DNA of 64,000 bases from Bacillaceae bacterium IKA-2 (GCA_031761875.1 CP134492.1:1488001-1552000), one strand, 5' to 3'; positions 17,208-26,285 are shown, numbered from the stretch's first letter. Program-made: numbers and translations. The notes: generated by a model not told the origin, from the letters alone.

Positions 17208-18509
17208 TTATAATTGACTATTTTTCAAGTCATATAAAAATCCAACGCCCCCCCCGATAATAGCGGGAAGCACCCATGCTAAGCCTATTGAAGCAAACGG
17301 TAGTTGAACTATTAGTAGATTTAGTAAATTAAGATCTAGTCCATACATTGTTAACCCCTCAATTAGACTAACAGAACCTGTCAGTAATACAGCACCGCGA
17401 TATACATTTTGCGAGCCTTTAAGGAAGCGATGTAAAAATGAAAGGGCTACTAATACGATTGTAATCGGATAAACCATTACTAATACAGGTACTGACATCG
17501 TAATAATTTGATTTAAACCAAGATTCGATACGAAAAAACTAAATAATACGATAATAGTGACGGTAGCTTTATAGCTAATCTTCGTTGCTCGTTTCGTAAA
17601 GTATTGACTACAAGCAATCGTTAATCCAACAGAAGTGGTTAAACAAGCGAGAAGAACAATAAGTCCTAATAATAGCTTACCGCTTGGTCCAAAAAGTAGC
17701 TCTGATGCACTCGACAGAATTTGACTACCATTTTCATATGAACCGTTGCTGGCCATTTTCACACCTATCCAACCGAGAGAAACATAGACAAAAGTGAGAC
17801 CGATTCCTGAAATTAATCCAGCAATTAACGAATGTTTTACAAGTTGGCGCTTATCATTGATGCCATTTTCTTTAAAAGCAGTAATGACAATAATCCCAAA
17901 TGCAAGTGCTGCAATCGTGTCCATCGTTAAATAGCCCTCAAGAAAACCGGTAAAGAATGGTGCCGAACTATATTTTTCTGAAACAGGTAAAGCAGGTGCA
18001 TCAAGATTAATAAAGCTCGCAATAACTAAAGCAACGATAGCTAGTAATAATGCTGGTGTTAACCACTTACCAACACGATCTACTATTTTTGATGGATTTA
18101 AACTAACAACGTAAACAATGGAAAAAAATACAATTGTAAAAAATAGTAATGATAGCGCTTCCATTGTACTACCTTGAAAAAATGATCTAACTCCCATTTC
18201 ATAAGCAACTGTTGCAGCACGAGGGATTGCAAAAAATGGCCCTATTGCCAGGTAAACCATGGTAACAAACACAAATCCAAACATTGGATGAACTCGATTA
18301 GCCAGTCCTTCAGCACCACCTGTTACTTTGGCAATCGCAACAATTGCTAGAATTGGTAAGCCTACACCAGTTAGAATAAAGCCACTTATTGCCATCCAAA
18401 ATGAAGTTCCTGCTTCCATTCCTAAGAAAGGCGGGTAAATTAAATTTCCTGCTCCAAAAAATAAAGCAAATAACATAAAGCCTACTAACCATGTTTCTTT
18501 CATTTTCAT
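17208..18509 (-). CDS. brnQ: Branched-chain amino acid transporter BrnQ
   Basis: A 433-residue protein with about twelve membrane helices and the LIVCS-family start (WLVGFMLFALFFGAGNLIYPPFLG). It imports leucine, isoleucine and valine with sodium or protons. The ATG follows GGAGGAATTATT. A CodY-like box lies 158 bp upstream, which fits amino-acid-responsive control, but distance makes direct repression uncertain. It is monocistronic with a shared terminator. Confidence 0.93.
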   Translation of the reverse strand: MKMKETWLVGFMLFALFFGAGNLIYPPFLGMEAGTSFWMAISGFILTGVGLPILAIVAIAKVTGGAEGLANRVHPMFGFVFVTMVYLAIGPFFAIPRAATVAYEMGVRSFFQGSTMEALSLLFFTIVFFSIVYVVSLNPSKIVDRVGKWLTPALLLAIVALVIASFINLDAPALPVSEKYSSAPFFTGFLEGYLTMDTIAALAFGIIVITAFKENGINDKRQLVKHSLIAGLISGIGLTFVYVSLGWIGVKMASNGSYENGSQILSSASELLFGPSGKLLLGLIVLLACLTTSVGLTIACSQYFTKRATKISYKATVTIIVLFSFFVSNLGLNQIITMSVPVLVMVYPITIVLVALSFLHRFLKGSQNVYRGAVLLTGSVSLIEGLTMYGLDLNLLNLLIVQLPFASIGLAWVLPAIIGGGVGFLYDLKNSQL

Positions 18510-18666
18510 AATAATTCCTCCGCTAATTTGTCTTACTGCGACAACTTATCGTTTAAGTAAAATCACATTATTATCCTAACAAATCAAAGACATTGTAATT
18601 GAATTATGTAACAATTATGATTATATAGTATTGTCACAATCTTTCAAAGCTTTTCAGATAAGATTA

Positions 18667-18681
18667 AATTTTCAGAAATCT
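18667..18681. promoter_or_regulatory. CodY-box-like sequence upstream of brnQ
   Basis: AATTTTCAGAAATCT matches 13 of 15 positions of AATTTTCWGAAAATT. It lies in the 18510-18914 gap between brnQ and the divergent regulator gene, 158 bp from the brnQ start. CodY is a known repressor of branched-chain amino acid uptake in Bacillus. Confidence 0.45.
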
Positions 18682-18772
18682 TTATCTAAAAGGATTTTTT
18701 GTATTAATGCAGACTGGTTTATGATTAAAAACAAAATATTACAATAATTATTAATTGGGTTCCTTCAGCGCA

Positions 18773-18825
18773 TTTTTGTGAATTTATCACATGGTGTCAG
18801 GCACCATGTGATAAATTCACAAAAA
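18773..18825. repeat. Perfect 24-bp inverted repeat around a GGTGTC palindrome
   Basis: Positions 18773-18796 are the exact reverse complement of 18802-18825, separated by TCAGG. The core GGTGTCAGGCACC belongs to the dispersed palindrome family; here the arms extend far into flanking sequence (GTGAATTTATCACAT). Flanking T and A runs would let it work as a terminator in either direction. Confidence 0.8.
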
Positions 18826-18859
18826 TATTGGAAGAATATTCTTGCAATTACAGATATAG

Positions 18860-18877
18860 AAGTGTAATATTACACTT
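18860..18877. promoter_or_regulatory. Perfect 18-bp palindrome, likely operator
   Basis: AAGTGTAATATTACACTT is a perfect palindrome 37 bp upstream of the start of the helix-turn-helix gene. Autoregulation by that protein is the simplest reading. Confidence 0.6.
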
Positions 18878-18914
18878 AAAGAGTGAATTAACCATAAAGG
18901 TGTTGAAATGTAAT

Positions 18915-19370
18915 ATGGATAAAGAACAAGTAACTGAGCTTATATCTAGTAAAATGAAGCTAATTAGAACAGAAAGGGGTTATACGCAGTTTAAAATGGC
19001 AGAAGTTCTAGGGATGTCTAAGAAAACGCTCGTTCAAATTGAAAAAGAGCGAACAAAGGCGGGGTGGACAAATGTAATTGCTGTTTGTGCTTTATTTAGA
19101 AGTAGCGAAGTTTTACAATCTGCCCTAGGTAGTGACCCACTAGAAATAATTGAAATAGTTGCCCATGAAAGTATATCTAGGCCAAAGCAAAAAACGATGG
19201 GAGGTAAAGTTTGGTGGAAAGAGATTAGTAAAAAAAATCGCTTTTATTTACAACAAAATCTAGTTAGTCTCCATTTTCGGATTATTGACGAAGACGATTA
19301 TCGCTGGTTTAGTACGTTTGATCAAAATGAAGCGGAACTGCACTTAGATGAATTGTCGTTAAATAAGTAA
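18915..19370 (+). CDS. XRE-type helix-turn-helix regulator
   Basis: A 151-residue protein with a helix-turn-helix in residues 6-60 (RGYTQFKMAEVLGMSKKTLVQIEKER) and a C-terminal region of unknown type. ATG 18915 was chosen because the preceding sequence holds a palindrome that would otherwise be coding; the AAAGG site is rather far (14 bases), so TTG 18903 is possible. It is 52 bp ahead of the membrane-tethered binding protein, so the two may be one operon. Confidence 0.72.
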   Translation: MDKEQVTELISSKMKLIRTERGYTQFKMAEVLGMSKKTLVQIEKERTKAGWTNVIAVCALFRSSEVLQSALGSDPLEIIEIVAHESISRPKQKTMGGKVWWKEISKKNRFYLQQNLVSLHFRIIDEDDYRWFSTFDQNEAELHLDELSLNK

Positions 19371-19422
19371 GTGAGGGATCTTCAGAAAAAAGGGTTAACG
19401 AACTATACAAGGGGGAATAGTT

Positions 19423-20586
19423 TTGAATAAGCCATTTGGGGTAAAGGTAGTCAGTGCAATCTTTTTTAGTGCAACTATTGGGTTTGCTGGTTTTGTTGCA
19501 GCGATCTTCTCAGCACTAATGGGTGGAGAAAAATTTTACATGCCACTCATTATTGTCATTACTGGAGGCATCATCATCTTTATGATCATTGGAATATTTA
19601 AGCTAGTTAAGCCGAGAATTTTTAAACTATCGATGATTAGTTTTGTTTCGTTAGCGCTTGCTACTTTAGGTGCTTATGAAATAAACAAAGCCTATCATGA
19701 TAGTTTCGCGGCAGTCGATGATAATGAAGTAGATTTATATGAGTACCATCCTTTCTCAGAAACAACAAAAGCAGTTTCATTACCAGAACCAGCAAGTATT
19801 ACTCTCGAGGAACAGCTGCCTATACTAGACGGAGCGACAGCTCTTTATCCTATTTACGCGGCATTTGTAAAAGCTACCTATCCTAAAAAAGAATATGACA
19901 CTCTTAAGAGTGAAGTAATGGTCACTAAAACAAATCAAGCTTATCTAAATCTAATTAATGGTAATGCTGATATTATTTTTGCAGCGGGTCCATCTAAGCG
20001 ACAACTCCAATTGGCAGAACAGCGAGGAGTTGAACTGAGGTTAACTCCAATTGGAAGAGAAGCATTTGTATTTTTTGTCAATTCAAGAAACCAGGTTGAA
20101 AGTCTAACTCTGAGTCAAATTCAAGCAATTTATGCGGGTGAAATCTTGAATTGGAGTGAGGTTGGGGGTAATAGCAACTCGATTCGCGCCTTTCAACGTC
20201 CGGATGATAGCGGCAGTCAAACGGCATTGGAAAAGCTAATGGCTGATAAGCCGTTAATGACTCCGCCAAAGAAAGATGTTGTAGCAGGGATGGGTGGGAT
20301 TATTTCCGAAACATCAAACTACCGAAATTATCGAAACTCGCTAGGCTACTCATTTCGTTTCTTTTCTACTGAAATGGTGAAAGACGGTGAAATCCGTCAT
20401 TTGCAAATTAACGATGTTTTTCCAGATAAAGAAACGATTCGCAGCGGCGAGTATCCATTAACTGCTGAATTCTACGCGATAACCGCCGGCAGTGACAATC
20501 CAAATGTTGAGCCGTTTATTGAGTGGATCTTGTCTGATCAGGGTCAAATGATTATTGAAAAAACAGGATATGTTCCGATTAAGTGA
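19423..20586 (+). CDS. Membrane-tethered PstS-like phosphate-binding-type protein
   Basis: A 387-residue protein: three membrane helices in residues 8-90, then a PBP-like domain (residues 125-387) with the PstS-type motifs LDGATALYPIYAAF, FQRPDDSGSQTALE and GILSWSEVGG-like (GEILNWSEVGG). Binding proteins of this type capture phosphate or related oxyanions. There is no ABC permease nearby and the three-helix N-terminus is unlike a normal lipoprotein, so a sensory or adhesion role is possible. It starts with TTG after AAGGGGGAATAG, 52 bp downstream of the XRE regulator. Confidence 0.78.
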   Translation: MNKPFGVKVVSAIFFSATIGFAGFVAAIFSALMGGEKFYMPLIIVITGGIIIFMIIGIFKLVKPRIFKLSMISFVSLALATLGAYEINKAYHDSFAAVDDNEVDLYEYHPFSETTKAVSLPEPASITLEEQLPILDGATALYPIYAAFVKATYPKKEYDTLKSEVMVTKTNQAYLNLINGNADIIFAAGPSKRQLQLAEQRGVELRLTPIGREAFVFFVNSRNQVESLTLSQIQAIYAGEILNWSEVGGNSNSIRAFQRPDDSGSQTALEKLMADKPLMTPPKKDVVAGMGGIISETSNYRNYRNSLGYSFRFFSTEMVKDGEIRHLQINDVFPDKETIRSGEYPLTAEFYAITAGSDNPNVEPFIEWILSDQGQMIIEKTGYVPIK

Positions 20587-20638
20587 TAGAATTAAGATAA
20601 TAAAGTAGCATATAAAATTATTTGAAAGGGTGGCGTTT

Positions 20639-20968
20639 ATGGCAGCAATTGAAGATTTTATGAAACTTGATATTCGTATTGGGACAGTAATCGAAGCAGA
20701 ATTTTTTCCGAAAGCGAAAGTACCAGCAATTATCATGAAAATAGATTTTGGTGAAGTAGGCATAAAGCAAACAAGTGCGCAAATAACTGAACGCTATCTG
20801 CCTGAACAATTGGTTGGTAAACAAGTAGTAGCGGTCGTCAATTTCCCACCAAGAAAAATCGCTGGCTTTACGAGTGAAGTACTAGTGCTCGGTGGTGTTC
20901 CAAAAAATGGTGACGTTGTCTTACTTGCACCTGACATGACGCTTCCAAATGGAACACCAATTGCTTAG
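20639..20968 (+). CDS. csaA: CsaA export-related chaperone
   Basis: A 109-residue tRNA-binding-domain protein (EDFMKLDIRIGTVIEAE start; ITERYLPEQLVGKQVVAVVNFPPRKI core), the same length as Bacillus subtilis CsaA (110). CsaA forms a dimer that binds preproteins and SecA. ATG 20639 follows AAAGGGTGGCG; a GTG nine bases upstream overlaps that site. The gene is 52 bp after the binding protein gene. Confidence 0.9.
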   Translation: MAAIEDFMKLDIRIGTVIEAEFFPKAKVPAIIMKIDFGEVGIKQTSAQITERYLPEQLVGKQVVAVVNFPPRKIAGFTSEVLVLGGVPKNGDVVLLAPDMTLPNGTPIA

Positions 20969-20980
20969 CAAGCAATGAAA

Positions 20981-21014
20981 AAGGTAAGCCGCACATCCAT
21001 TTTCGGCTTACCTT
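20981..21014. terminator. Hairpin between convergent genes
   Basis: AAGGTAAGCCG and CGGCTTACCTT form an 11-bp stem just after csaA. The T-tract is weak, but the position between two convergent stops favours a terminator. Confidence 0.55.
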
Positions 21015-21079
21015 CATATATGTGTTGCCCCAAGGGGTTTCGCTTTGCTTAGTCAATATGTACCACTACATTAAAGATG

Positions 21080-21556
21080 CTACTTTTGTTTTTCAACTGG
21101 AAGGATCGAAATAATCTCTATTTCACTAAAATTCTCATCATATGAACGAACATCTATTTGACCAAAAAAGATCTCGCCCATACTACCATCTGCTGTGTAG
21201 GAGATGTATTCGAAATATACATGAGTGTCAAATTGGTTAGCAACTGGATCATATTGAACTGAAATATATTGTGCGAAATTCCCGTTGACAGTTGGATTTG
21301 TGTACTCATCAAAGTAAGGGATTTCGACGTTATAAATGATTGGGTGAGGGAGACCTAATTCTTGAAAACCATGAAAAAACTCCTTGATTTTATCGTTTTC
21401 CACTTCGGTCAAGGCGCTTGATTGCTGAGTTGTAATAATCTCAGCAATAAATTCCTTTGTATAATCCTTAACTGCATCATTTCCCATGAAAAAAAATGAG
21501 GTTACGACAATAGATCCAATAATAAATATAAATGAAATCAAAGCTAAGTGCTTCAT
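21080..21556 (-). CDS. Hypothetical protein with N-terminal membrane anchor
   Basis: A 158-residue protein with one N-terminal hydrophobic segment (LALISFIFIIGSIVVTSFFF) and a hydrophilic, acidic, probably extracellular remainder rich in Tyr, Phe and Asp. No lipobox or known domain is visible. The start follows TGGAGCTG. It is monocistronic. I do not recognise the family. Confidence 0.65.
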   Translation of the reverse strand: MKHLALISFIFIIGSIVVTSFFFMGNDAVKDYTKEFIAEIITTQQSSALTEVENDKIKEFFHGFQELGLPHPIIYNVEIPYFDEYTNPTVNGNFAQYISVQYDPVANQFDTHVYFEYISYTADGSMGEIFFGQIDVRSYDENFSEIEIISILPVEKQK

Positions 21557-21777
21557 AAAATCAGCTCCATGATTGTTAATTTTTTTAAAGATTAGTATAA
21601 CATATTACATACAGAGAGCTAACAATTTTGCTTGGCAACGATAGAAATTTCCGAAACTTTTGCCTTGTGTAACTAATTGTGTTTTATTCCTAAAGAAAGC
21701 TTCAGCTAGTAGAGGATGTTCAAGTCATTCCATTTTTATTAACGAAAATTAACTATAATTAGATTTCTCAGGGTAAA

Positions 21778-21854
21778 TGAATTTCATAATGCAGATTCTG
21801 CGCTACTAGATGCAGATTAATGTGGCTAGTTTTTGGTATTATGAATTTCATTCA
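21778..21854. repeat. MITE-like inverted-repeat element, copy 1
   Basis: The ends TGAATTTCATAAT and ATTATGAATTTCATTCA are inverted repeats; the interior carries GCAGATTCTGCGC and TGTGGCTAGTTTTTGG, shared with copies at 28942, 53465 and 55668. It has no coding capacity and sits 30 bp upstream of the ketopantoate-reductase-like gene. The remaining gap from 21557 shows nothing else. Confidence 0.8.
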
Positions 21855-21884
21855 GGTAAATAAATTTAGCTAAGGAGGAGCAAT

Positions 21885-22808
21885 ATGCGTTTCTTAATTG
21901 TTGGAGCAGGTGGAGTCGGTGGCTATTTTGGCGGTCGACTTATTGAAAAAGGAGAAGATGTTACGTTTTTAGTTCGTCAAAATCGTAAAACACAATTAAA
22001 AACGGCTGGTCTTGTTATTAAAAGTAGTCATGGTAATTTTCAAACAGATGTTAAAGCAATTTGTACGGGCGAAGAAAAGAAACCGTTTGATGTTGTGATT
22101 ATAACCGTGAAAGCATATCATTTAGCTCAAGTTATCACAGATATAGCACCATACGTGGGAGAAAATACAATGATTATTCCACTTGTTAATGGTTATATTC
22201 ATTACGAAACATTACATCAAGCCTTTGGCAAAGAAAAAATTCTTGGTGGCCTATGCTTCATTGAAACGACTATAAATGATCAAGCTGAAATTGTTCAAAC
22301 AAGCAATAGTCACGATTTTATTTTTGGTGAGTGGGATGGTTCAAAAACAGAACGGGTAACACTATTAGCTGAGCATATCCGAGGAACGAAATTTAATTCT
22401 GTCCTGAGTGAAAAAATTTATAGCGATGTCTGGAACAAATACATTTTTATTGCGACAATGAGTGGTGTAACAACGTTAATGCGGTCGCCAATTGGACCAA
22501 TTATAACTGACGAAAATGGGCAAACAGTTTGTAAAAGATTACTAGCTGAAATTGTTTTAATAGTAAGAGACTATGATCAAACAGTTCAAGAAGATATCGC
22601 CGAGCTTACCCTACATAAACTTCAATCCATTGAATTTTTGATGAAGTCTTCGATGCAGCGCGATATGGAAAATAACCGAAACGTTGAAGTAGAACATTTT
22701 CATGGGTTTCTACTAAATTTAGCAGAAAAACAAGGAAAAGACCGAAATGACTTTCCAATCCTAACAACAGTTTATAGCAATTTAAAAATTTATGAAAGCT
22801 TACTTTAG
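21885..22808 (+). CDS. Ketopantoate reductase-like protein (PanE/ApbA family)
   Basis: A 307-residue oxidoreductase with an N-terminal Rossmann motif (FLIVGAGGVGGYFGGRL) and an all-helical C-terminal domain. The family reduces 2-dehydropantoate to pantoate with NADPH in coenzyme A synthesis, though Bacillus genomes often encode more than one paralogue of uncertain substrate. The start follows AAGGAGGAGC. It is a single-gene unit between a MITE-like element and a GGTGTC/terminator module. No other pan genes are near. Confidence 0.8.
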   Translation: MRFLIVGAGGVGGYFGGRLIEKGEDVTFLVRQNRKTQLKTAGLVIKSSHGNFQTDVKAICTGEEKKPFDVVIITVKAYHLAQVITDIAPYVGENTMIIPLVNGYIHYETLHQAFGKEKILGGLCFIETTINDQAEIVQTSNSHDFIFGEWDGSKTERVTLLAEHIRGTKFNSVLSEKIYSDVWNKYIFIATMSGVTTLMRSPIGPIITDENGQTVCKRLLAEIVLIVRDYDQTVQEDIAELTLHKLQSIEFLMKSSMQRDMENNRNVEVEHFHGFLLNLAEKQGKDRNDFPILTTVYSNLKIYESLL

Positions 22809-22813
22809 AATGT

Positions 22814-22933
22814 TGGTGTCTGACACCACGTAAACACAAAAATACCCCACGAATCCATGGTGGGCGGACGTTTTTTCGATAATCTAACAAAAAAGGCAAA
22901 TCGCAAATGTAGATTGTGTGGTTTGCTTTTTTG
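22814..22933. repeat. GGTGTC palindrome followed by terminator hairpins
   Basis: TGGTGTCTGACACCA (22814-22828) is a perfect palindrome. It is followed by CACAAAAATACCCC and a CCCAC/GTGGG hairpin with a T-run, then a second hairpin, AAAAAGGCAAA to TTTGCTTTTTT (22888-22933). The same order of parts recurs at 28073. The rest of the gap to 23195 shows only a promoter-like region for the next gene. Confidence 0.7.
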
Positions 22934-23195
22934 TATTGAAGTGACATTCTCTTCTCATTAAAATCGTGAGCGATTGATAAATGGCAATTATTTTATTTTC
23001 ATTAACGGTTTAGGCACTTGTATTGTTGTTGCTACTTTGCGGAATTTTTTTCTGATTCTAACAATTCCGTGAGCGGTTATGAAATTTACTCAGTCGTGTA
23101 ACTTAATAATCTATTATGACGACAAAAGAGTAAGACAACATCTTAGCGATTTCACTAAAAAAGACTGGTTTACGAAAATACAAGGGGGCCTAAAC

Positions 23196-25139
23196 ATGAA
23201 AAAAGTGTATCTACTGACTAGTTTCATCATCTTCGCTGTGCTAATTTTTAGTGTTGCAATCTCAAATCAACAAAGTAGTAACGAAACACCAATAATCGAG
23301 AATGATCTTCCTTTCGTTGGGACAGCGAAAAATTTTGAAAAATTATTAAAAGACATGAATCAAAGAGAAAATAATTTTGCGATGCGAACTGAAGTTTCTA
23401 TGGACATGGCAGTAGAATCGTCTAAAGATGCAGTTAGTAGTAGTGGATCTGATCACTCATCAACGAACGTCCAAGTAGAAGGTGTAGATGAAGCAGATAG
23501 CGTCAAAAATGATGGCGATTTTATTTATCAACTTCGCGATAATCAGCTAATCATTTCAAAAGTAAATCCTCCAACAGAAATGAAGGTTGTTTACAAGGAA
23601 GACTTTGATCACAATGAATTTTTTCCTCGGGAAATGTATTTGGATGATCAACACCTGGTCCTAATCGGGGCAAGACCGCTGTATGATCAAAAAAATTATT
23701 ATCATCAAGAATTCACTAGTATCAAGGTCTATGATCTAAATGACCGTAGCAACTTAACGTTAGTTCGTGAAGCAGAAGTCGAAGGATATTATTCTTCTTC
23801 TCGAAAAATTAATGACGCACTATACATTGTCACGAATAAGCATTTACCGTATTATTTATTGGATGAAATTCAAAACAAGGTAGATAGGGAAACGTTTATT
23901 GATGAAATGAAACCAAGCTATCGTGATTCAGCTTTTTCTGAGGAACTTAAAATGGTTGATTGGGATGAAGTAAATTACTTTCCTGGATCTCCAGAAAGCA
24001 ATTACTTGATTGTTTCAGCATTGGATTTAGCAGATCTAGATAAACCTATTTCAGTTAATCCATATTTAGGAGCAGGTAATACGATTTATGCATCACAGGA
24101 ACATTTATATGTGACAAGAACTCATTACGAGTATGAAGGGAACTTTTGGAACACAAAGGAGATTATGATTGCCCCAACTGCCACTAAACAGGAAACCTTT
24201 ATTTATAAATTCAAATTAAATGAAGGGGATGTAACATTTTTGACTGAAGCGAGTGTAAAAGGGGCTCTATTAAATCAATTCTCAATGGATGAGCATAACG
24301 GTTATTTTCGGATTGCAACAACCTTTGGGGATATGTGGTCAGAGACAAATCCGTCAGAAAACCTCTTATTTGTTCTTGATGAAAACTTAAAAGTTAGCGG
24401 TTCAATTACAGGGATAGCAAAAGGAGAACGGATTTTCTCAGCTCGTTTTTTAGGTGATCGTGGTTATATTGTCACCTTTAAACAAGTAGACCCATTATTC
24501 GTCTTAGATTTAAAAGACCCAACAAATCCAACGATCCTCGGAGAATTAAAAATACCCGGCTTTAGTGATTATTTGCATCCTTATGATGAAAACCATATTA
24601 TCGGTTTTGGAAAAGATACAACTGAAAATAATCGAGGGGGTGTGATGGTAGAAGGTTTTAAGATGGCCTTGTTTGATATTACTGACGTCAATAATCCAAA
24701 AGAAAAGTTTGTTGAAATTATCGGCGACAGTGGCACACACTCTGAACTACTTTATAACCATAAAGCACTATTATTTTCAAAAGAGAAAAATATTATCGCT
24801 TTTCCGATCGAAGTGTATGAAAACAATGATAATCAAACGAACAATGAAATTAATAATAGCAGCATCCCAAGTGATCGGATGATGATGTATCCATCGTTTT
24901 CATTTCAAGGAGCTTATGTTTATGGATTAGATCTTGATAATGGATTTAAACTTCAAACCCGGATCTCTCATTATGATAAGAAGCCTGATCAATCGTCTGA
25001 GTATTATTACGACTACCAAAAACATATTTCACGAATGATTTATATTGAAGAAAACTTGTACACATTGTCCAATTATAAAATAGAAGCACACGACTTGAAT
25101 AACTTCACCAAAAAAGCTGAGTTAGTTTTCACAAAATAA
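23196..25139 (+). CDS. Secreted or membrane-anchored beta-propeller domain protein
   Basis: A 647-residue protein with an N-terminal membrane segment (VYLLTSFIIFAVLIFSVAI) and a large extracellular region. The stretch VQVEGVDEADSVKNDGDFIY near residue 100 is the signature of the C-terminal beta-propeller (Beta_propel) family found in Bacillus and archaea. The function is not known. ATG 23196 follows AAGGGGG; a longer frame from 23079 lacks a ribosome site and would bury the signal segment. Confidence 0.8.
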   Translation: MKKVYLLTSFIIFAVLIFSVAISNQQSSNETPIIENDLPFVGTAKNFEKLLKDMNQRENNFAMRTEVSMDMAVESSKDAVSSSGSDHSSTNVQVEGVDEADSVKNDGDFIYQLRDNQLIISKVNPPTEMKVVYKEDFDHNEFFPREMYLDDQHLVLIGARPLYDQKNYYHQEFTSIKVYDLNDRSNLTLVREAEVEGYYSSSRKINDALYIVTNKHLPYYLLDEIQNKVDRETFIDEMKPSYRDSAFSEELKMVDWDEVNYFPGSPESNYLIVSALDLADLDKPISVNPYLGAGNTIYASQEHLYVTRTHYEYEGNFWNTKEIMIAPTATKQETFIYKFKLNEGDVTFLTEASVKGALLNQFSMDEHNGYFRIATTFGDMWSETNPSENLLFVLDENLKVSGSITGIAKGERIFSARFLGDRGYIVTFKQVDPLFVLDLKDPTNPTILGELKIPGFSDYLHPYDENHIIGFGKDTTENNRGGVMVEGFKMALFDITDVNNPKEKFVEIIGDSGTHSELLYNHKALLFSKEKNIIAFPIEVYENNDNQTNNEINNSSIPSDRMMMYPSFSFQGAYVYGLDLDNGFKLQTRISHYDKKPDQSSEYYYDYQKHISRMIYIEENLYTLSNYKIEAHDLNNFTKKAELVFTK

Positions 25140-25230
25140 TCACTGCGGTGTCATAATCACTGCGGTGTCAGGCACCAAAAAGATACAAAAATACCCCATC
25201 CAAACAAACGGTATGGGGGTATTTTTGTGG
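25137..25230. repeat. 17-bp tandem duplication, GGTGTC palindrome and terminator
   Basis: TAATCACTGCGGTGTCA is present twice head to tail (25137-25170), the first copy including the stop codon of the beta-propeller gene. The second copy runs into GGTGTCAGGCACC (25164-25176), followed by a terminator whose arms ACAAAAATACCCCAT and ATGGGGGTATTTTTGT are nearly complementary. Confidence 0.75.
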
Positions 25231-25278
25231 AGGTGCTCTCATCAAAAAGCTTTCAGTTAGGTTGAGGTAAAGAATGCT

Positions 25279-25731
25279 TTATTTAAAGCGCTTTAAAATA
25301 TGTTGGTATCCATAAATGGTGAGAGCAAAACCTAAAAATGAAAAGTAGATATGTTTCGGTTTAAAATTCACTAATTTATAAAGTTTCATCCTTTGAAACA
25401 GATGATTTAAAGGATAAGAAAATATCCAATCAATGATTAGATTAACCAAAAAGTATTTTTTGAAATTTCCAAATGTAAAATGAAAAATCCATAATGTGCC
25501 CACAAAAAAAGGTCCTAAAATAAAACTTAAATCGTTAAAAAGTTTATATTTCCAGCCGCCTTTGACGACCCACCATTTATATGGAACTGCTAAAGAACAC
25601 ATTCCTACCACAAGTATTGAAGCAAAAAGAGAAACAGGAAAAAAATTCCTAATTGATTTTTTAGGAAGAACAACAACGGATAACCAAGGAACAATAACTA
25701 AAATGGTTCGAATAAAATTAGGTTTACTCAT
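25279..25731 (-). CDS. Hypothetical multi-helix membrane protein
   Basis: A 150-residue protein with four or five hydrophobic segments and a basic C-terminus (YGYQHILKRFK). It has general features of the CBO0543-type membrane protein at 40594 (Trp-Leu-Pro first helix, Lys-rich loops), but I cannot claim homology. ATG 25731 follows AAGAGGAATTTTG; an ATG six codons upstream is possible. Confidence 0.6.
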   Translation of the reverse strand: MSKPNFIRTILVIVPWLSVVVLPKKSIRNFFPVSLFASILVVGMCSLAVPYKWWVVKGGWKYKLFNDLSFILGPFFVGTLWIFHFTFGNFKKYFLVNLIIDWIFSYPLNHLFQRMKLYKLVNFKPKHIYFSFLGFALTIYGYQHILKRFK

Positions 25732-25813
25732 CAAAATTCCTCTTTTCATCAGGACTTATTGCCGCTGGATAACGATTACACTCTACCAATCATTTTGCAG
25801 AAAAGAGCCCCAT

Positions 25814-26284
25814 TCATCCCTCTACTTTTGCAACGCCCAATGCAAGATGTTCCCAAAGCATATTTTCGATTTCATCAACTAATTCGACTGGACAATCGAT
25901 AACCAAAATCACTTCTGAATTTTTACCTTTTAGTTGTCTTTTATTCTTATGAATAACTTTATAAATGATGTAATTAATAATAAATCCAATTACAAAACCA
26001 ACCGCCGCCCCTATTAAGCCCCAAAAAATTGGACCCCATTCTAACGCAAAACCGACACTGGCTCCGATTACAGAAAAGGCTGTTGCTAATGCTGCGCTCT
26101 TATCAAACATACTAATTCCATCGGCTCGATGAAGCGTGTCAAATAATTTTCTTTCCTCGACTCGATTATTTAGCGGGATAGCGAGAATATGATCTTTTTT
26201 TATGCCAATTTTTTCCAATGAAGTGATCGCTATTTCAAGGAAAATGGAATGTTCAAAAGTTGAAAAAATTTGCAAAGTCCTCAC
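25814..26284 (-). CDS. Hypothetical protein with central glycine-zipper-like membrane hairpin
   Basis: A 156-residue protein. The N-terminal 50 residues look like a small alpha/beta domain, followed by two membrane segments with small-residue patterns (FSVIGASVGFALEWG and GLIGAAVGFVIGFIINY), then a second soluble domain ending ELVDEIENMLWEH. The gene begins 1 bp after the end of the upstream TM2-like gene, so they are co-translated. I do not recognise a named family. Confidence 0.65.
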   Translation of the reverse strand: MRTLQIFSTFEHSIFLEIAITSLEKIGIKKDHILAIPLNNRVEERKLFDTLHRADGISMFDKSAALATAFSVIGASVGFALEWGPIFWGLIGAAVGFVIGFIINYIIYKVIHKNKRQLKGKNSEVILVIDCPVELVDEIENMLWEHLALGVAKVEG

Positions 26285-26285
26285 C

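Noticed and set aside
18510-18772. T-box leader upstream of brnQ.
   Set aside because: No conserved T-box sequence (GGGTGGNACCGCG-type) on the minus strand.
25496-25882. A 128-codon forward frame opposite two membrane protein genes.
   Set aside because: It is antisense to genes with good ribosome sites and has no family resemblance.
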